Below are positions 13,606 to 14,949 of a stretch of DNA of 14,949 nucleotides, one piece after another (position 1 is the first letter of the stretch; each line of letters begins with the position of its first letter). A program made the translations under genes and the position numbers. Below the pieces are notes generated by a model. That model was not told the origin of the DNA. It saw only the letters and a list, made by a program, of their open reading frames with translations, and searched no databases. The stretch comes from an uncultured Muribaculaceae bacterium. GTDB taxonomy: Bacteria > Bacteroidota > Bacteroidia > Bacteroidales > Muribaculaceae. The stretch covers positions 1-14,949 of the forward strand of contig CAJLTZ010000064.1 of NCBI GenBank assembly GCA_905209725.1. Direction: 5' to 3'.

Positions 13606-14469
13606 ATGAAAAAGATCGCTATAGGAATGATGATTGCAGCTCTCGCCCTGATGGGCGCCGGTTGCTCCGCTCTGGGCGGAAAGAAGGCTGTAAAACCGCA
13701 GGCCACTCTGCCTCACGACCGCGAGAATATCGCCCGCAAGGCTGAGCAGAAGATGTATACCTCCGAGGAGATAAAGAAAGGCGTGGTAAAGGGCGACTGG
13801 GCCATTGAGACGGTATATGGCAAGGATGCCGTAGGGGAGAAGGCTCCCTTCCTCAAATTCGTGCCTGAGGAGAAGCGCGTATATGGCAACAATGGTTGCA
13901 ATGTGCTCAACGCCACCTATACATATAATGCCGCCGACTCCACAATCTCCTTCTCGGAGCTTGCTTCCACGATGATGCTCTGCCACAAGGAGGGTCTCAC
14001 CGACTATGAAATCAATACAGCCCTCGGCGCTACGAAATATTATTCGTGGAGCATCAACGACTCAGACTATTACCTCTACTTCTATGATGAGGCACACAAC
14101 GAGGTGATGCGCCTGATGCATCAGAATTTTGACTTTCTTACAGGCACATGGCATGTGACGTCGATTGACGGACACGCTGTGGATGTGCCCGATATGGATT
14201 TCGTGATTGACATCGACGAGGGCAAATTGCATGGCAACACCGGCTGCAATATTCTCAACGGCCGTGTGGAGATTGATATGGATGCGGCCAATTCGATATC
14301 CTTCAGCGCGATAGCCACCACGAGGATGGCTTGCCCCGACCAGATCAACCATGAGACGGCGCTGATTGTGGCGCTTGAGGAAGTGTCGGCAGCCAAGCCG
14401 GTTTCTCGTTCGGAGGTGATATTCTTCGACTCGCAGAATAAGGAAGTGCTTCGGATGAAAAGAATTTGA
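13606..14469 (+). CDS. Lipoprotein with two META domains
   Basis: A 287-residue envelope lipoprotein: the signal peptide MKKIAIGMMIAALALMGAGC ends in a lipobox with C20 as the acylation site. Two META (DUF306) domains follow, at about 63-170 and 178-287. Each has a W near its start (GDWAIETV; GTWHVTS), a G-N-x-GCN-x-LN block (94-102 and 210-218) and an S-x-x-T-x-M-x-C stretch (near 119-126 and 235-243). They are an internal duplication that has diverged. META domains occur in HslJ, linked to novobiocin resistance and heat, but the biochemical role is unknown. It lies 83 bases after ndh and only three bases before the S4 gene, so co-transcription with the latter is very likely. No consensus promoter is seen in front of it. 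Confidence 0.9.
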   Translation: MKKIAIGMMIAALALMGAGCSALGGKKAVKPQATLPHDRENIARKAEQKMYTSEEIKKGVVKGDWAIETVYGKDAVGEKAPFLKFVPEEKRVYGNNGCNVLNATYTYNAADSTISFSELASTMMLCHKEGLTDYEINTALGATKYYSWSINDSDYYLYFYDEAHNEVMRLMHQNFDFLTGTWHVTSIDGHAVDVPDMDFVIDIDEGKLHGNTGCNILNGRVEIDMDAANSISFSAIATTRMACPDQINHETALIVALEEVSAAKPVSRSEVIFFDSQNKEVLRMKRI

Positions 14470-14472
14470 TAG

Positions 14473-14901
14473 ATGGCAGAAGTAAGAGTGGATAAATGGC
14501 TGTGGGCGATGCGTGTGTTCAAGACGCGCACCGTCGCTACGGATGCCTGCAAGAAGGGTCGTGTCACGATGGGTGGCGCGGCAGTGAAACCCTCGCGCAT
14601 GCTCAAGGAGGGGGATGTGGTGGAAGTGCGCAAGCCGCCAATCACATATACCTTCCGCGTGAAGCAGGTGACGCAGAACAGGTTGGGGGCGCGTCTCGTG
14701 CCCGAGTATCTGGAGAATCTCACTCCGCAGGCACAGTATGATTTGCTGGAGATGACGCGCATCTCGGGGTTTGTGGACCGCCGCAAGGGACTTGGGCGTC
14801 CCACTAAGCGCGAAGGCCGCGAGATGGCCCGCTTCCGTGAGGACTCATATGCCGACACCTTCTTCCTCGACTGGGAAGACGACGATGATGACGAAGATTA
14901 A
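14473..14901 (+). CDS. hslR: S4-domain RNA-binding protein, HslR/Hsp15-like
   Basis: A 142-residue cytoplasmic RNA-binding protein. The S4 domain occupies about 4-65: VRVDKWLWAMRVFKTRT (4-20), CKKGRV (26-31), GAAVKPSRMLKEGDVVEV (35-52), the pattern of Hsp15. Hsp15 binds stalled 50S subunits carrying nascent-chain tRNA after heat shock and helps recycle them. A basic middle part (RRKGLGRPTKREGREMARFR, about 103-122) and a strongly acidic tail (WEDDDDDED) follow. Length agrees with the Hsp15 group. It starts three bases after the META lipoprotein stop and ends 48 bases before the window edge. Pth and L25 have related jobs but lie 4 kb away on the same strand. Family is secure; the exact role is inferred. 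Confidence 0.9.
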   Translation: MAEVRVDKWLWAMRVFKTRTVATDACKKGRVTMGGAAVKPSRMLKEGDVVEVRKPPITYTFRVKQVTQNRLGARLVPEYLENLTPQAQYDLLEMTRISGFVDRRKGLGRPTKREGREMARFREDSYADTFFLDWEDDDDDED

Positions 14902-14949
14902 GACCCCATCCCACAAAAAATGTTAACGCAGGGGCGGCGTATTTTCGAG

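Overview
The window looks like chromosomal core sequence from a member of the Bacteroidales (Bacteroidota). Three things point that way. The gene set includes a DUF3098 protein between ftsX and uppP, a truB-queA pair, an L25/Ctc-Pth pair and a META-domain lipoprotein. Several upstream regions carry the Bacteroidota promoter pattern TTTG-N19-21-TAnnTTTG. Starts are preceded by A/T-rich stretches rather than strong Shine-Dalgarno sites. Coding DNA is fairly GC-rich while the spacers are AT-rich, which would suit a Muribaculaceae-like organism, but the family cannot be fixed from this window. I see no insertion sequence, CRISPR array, tRNA, rRNA or phage gene.

Layout. The left part (87-4412) is read on the minus strand. 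An operon runs mtaB (tRNA ms2t6A methylthiotransferase), then a family 2 glycosyltransferase, then surE. It is followed by a 460-base non-coding stretch and a metallo-beta-lactamase-fold hydrolase. The stretch contains a complete small transcription unit without a protein: a consensus promoter, about 215 bases and an intrinsic terminator. This candidate small RNA is the main unexplained element of the window. From a divergent promoter region at 4413-4599 a plus-strand operon reads ftsX, a DUF3098 membrane protein, uppP, truB and queA (4600-8579). rplY/ctc (L25) then has its own consensus promoter and a structured leader, and ends at a clear terminator before pth. A long minus-strand TPR lipoprotein-free secreted protein (10187-12214) is convergent with pth. 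It is divergent from a type II NADH dehydrogenase, which is followed by a two-domain META lipoprotein and an HslR-like S4 RNA-binding protein up to the right edge.

How the genes fit together. FtsX (division-linked peptidoglycan hydrolase control) and UppP (undecaprenyl phosphate recycling) serve envelope growth. MtaB, TruB, QueA, Pth, L25 and HslR serve tRNA modification and translation. This is mostly housekeeping. The interest lies in the spacers: the candidate small RNA with a possible pseudoknot, a nested inverted repeat over its promoter, short GC hairpins just upstream of ftsX and queA, a leader ORF before rplY, and short AT-rich repeats at gene ends, including a 17-base direct repeat bracketing the glycosyltransferase gene.
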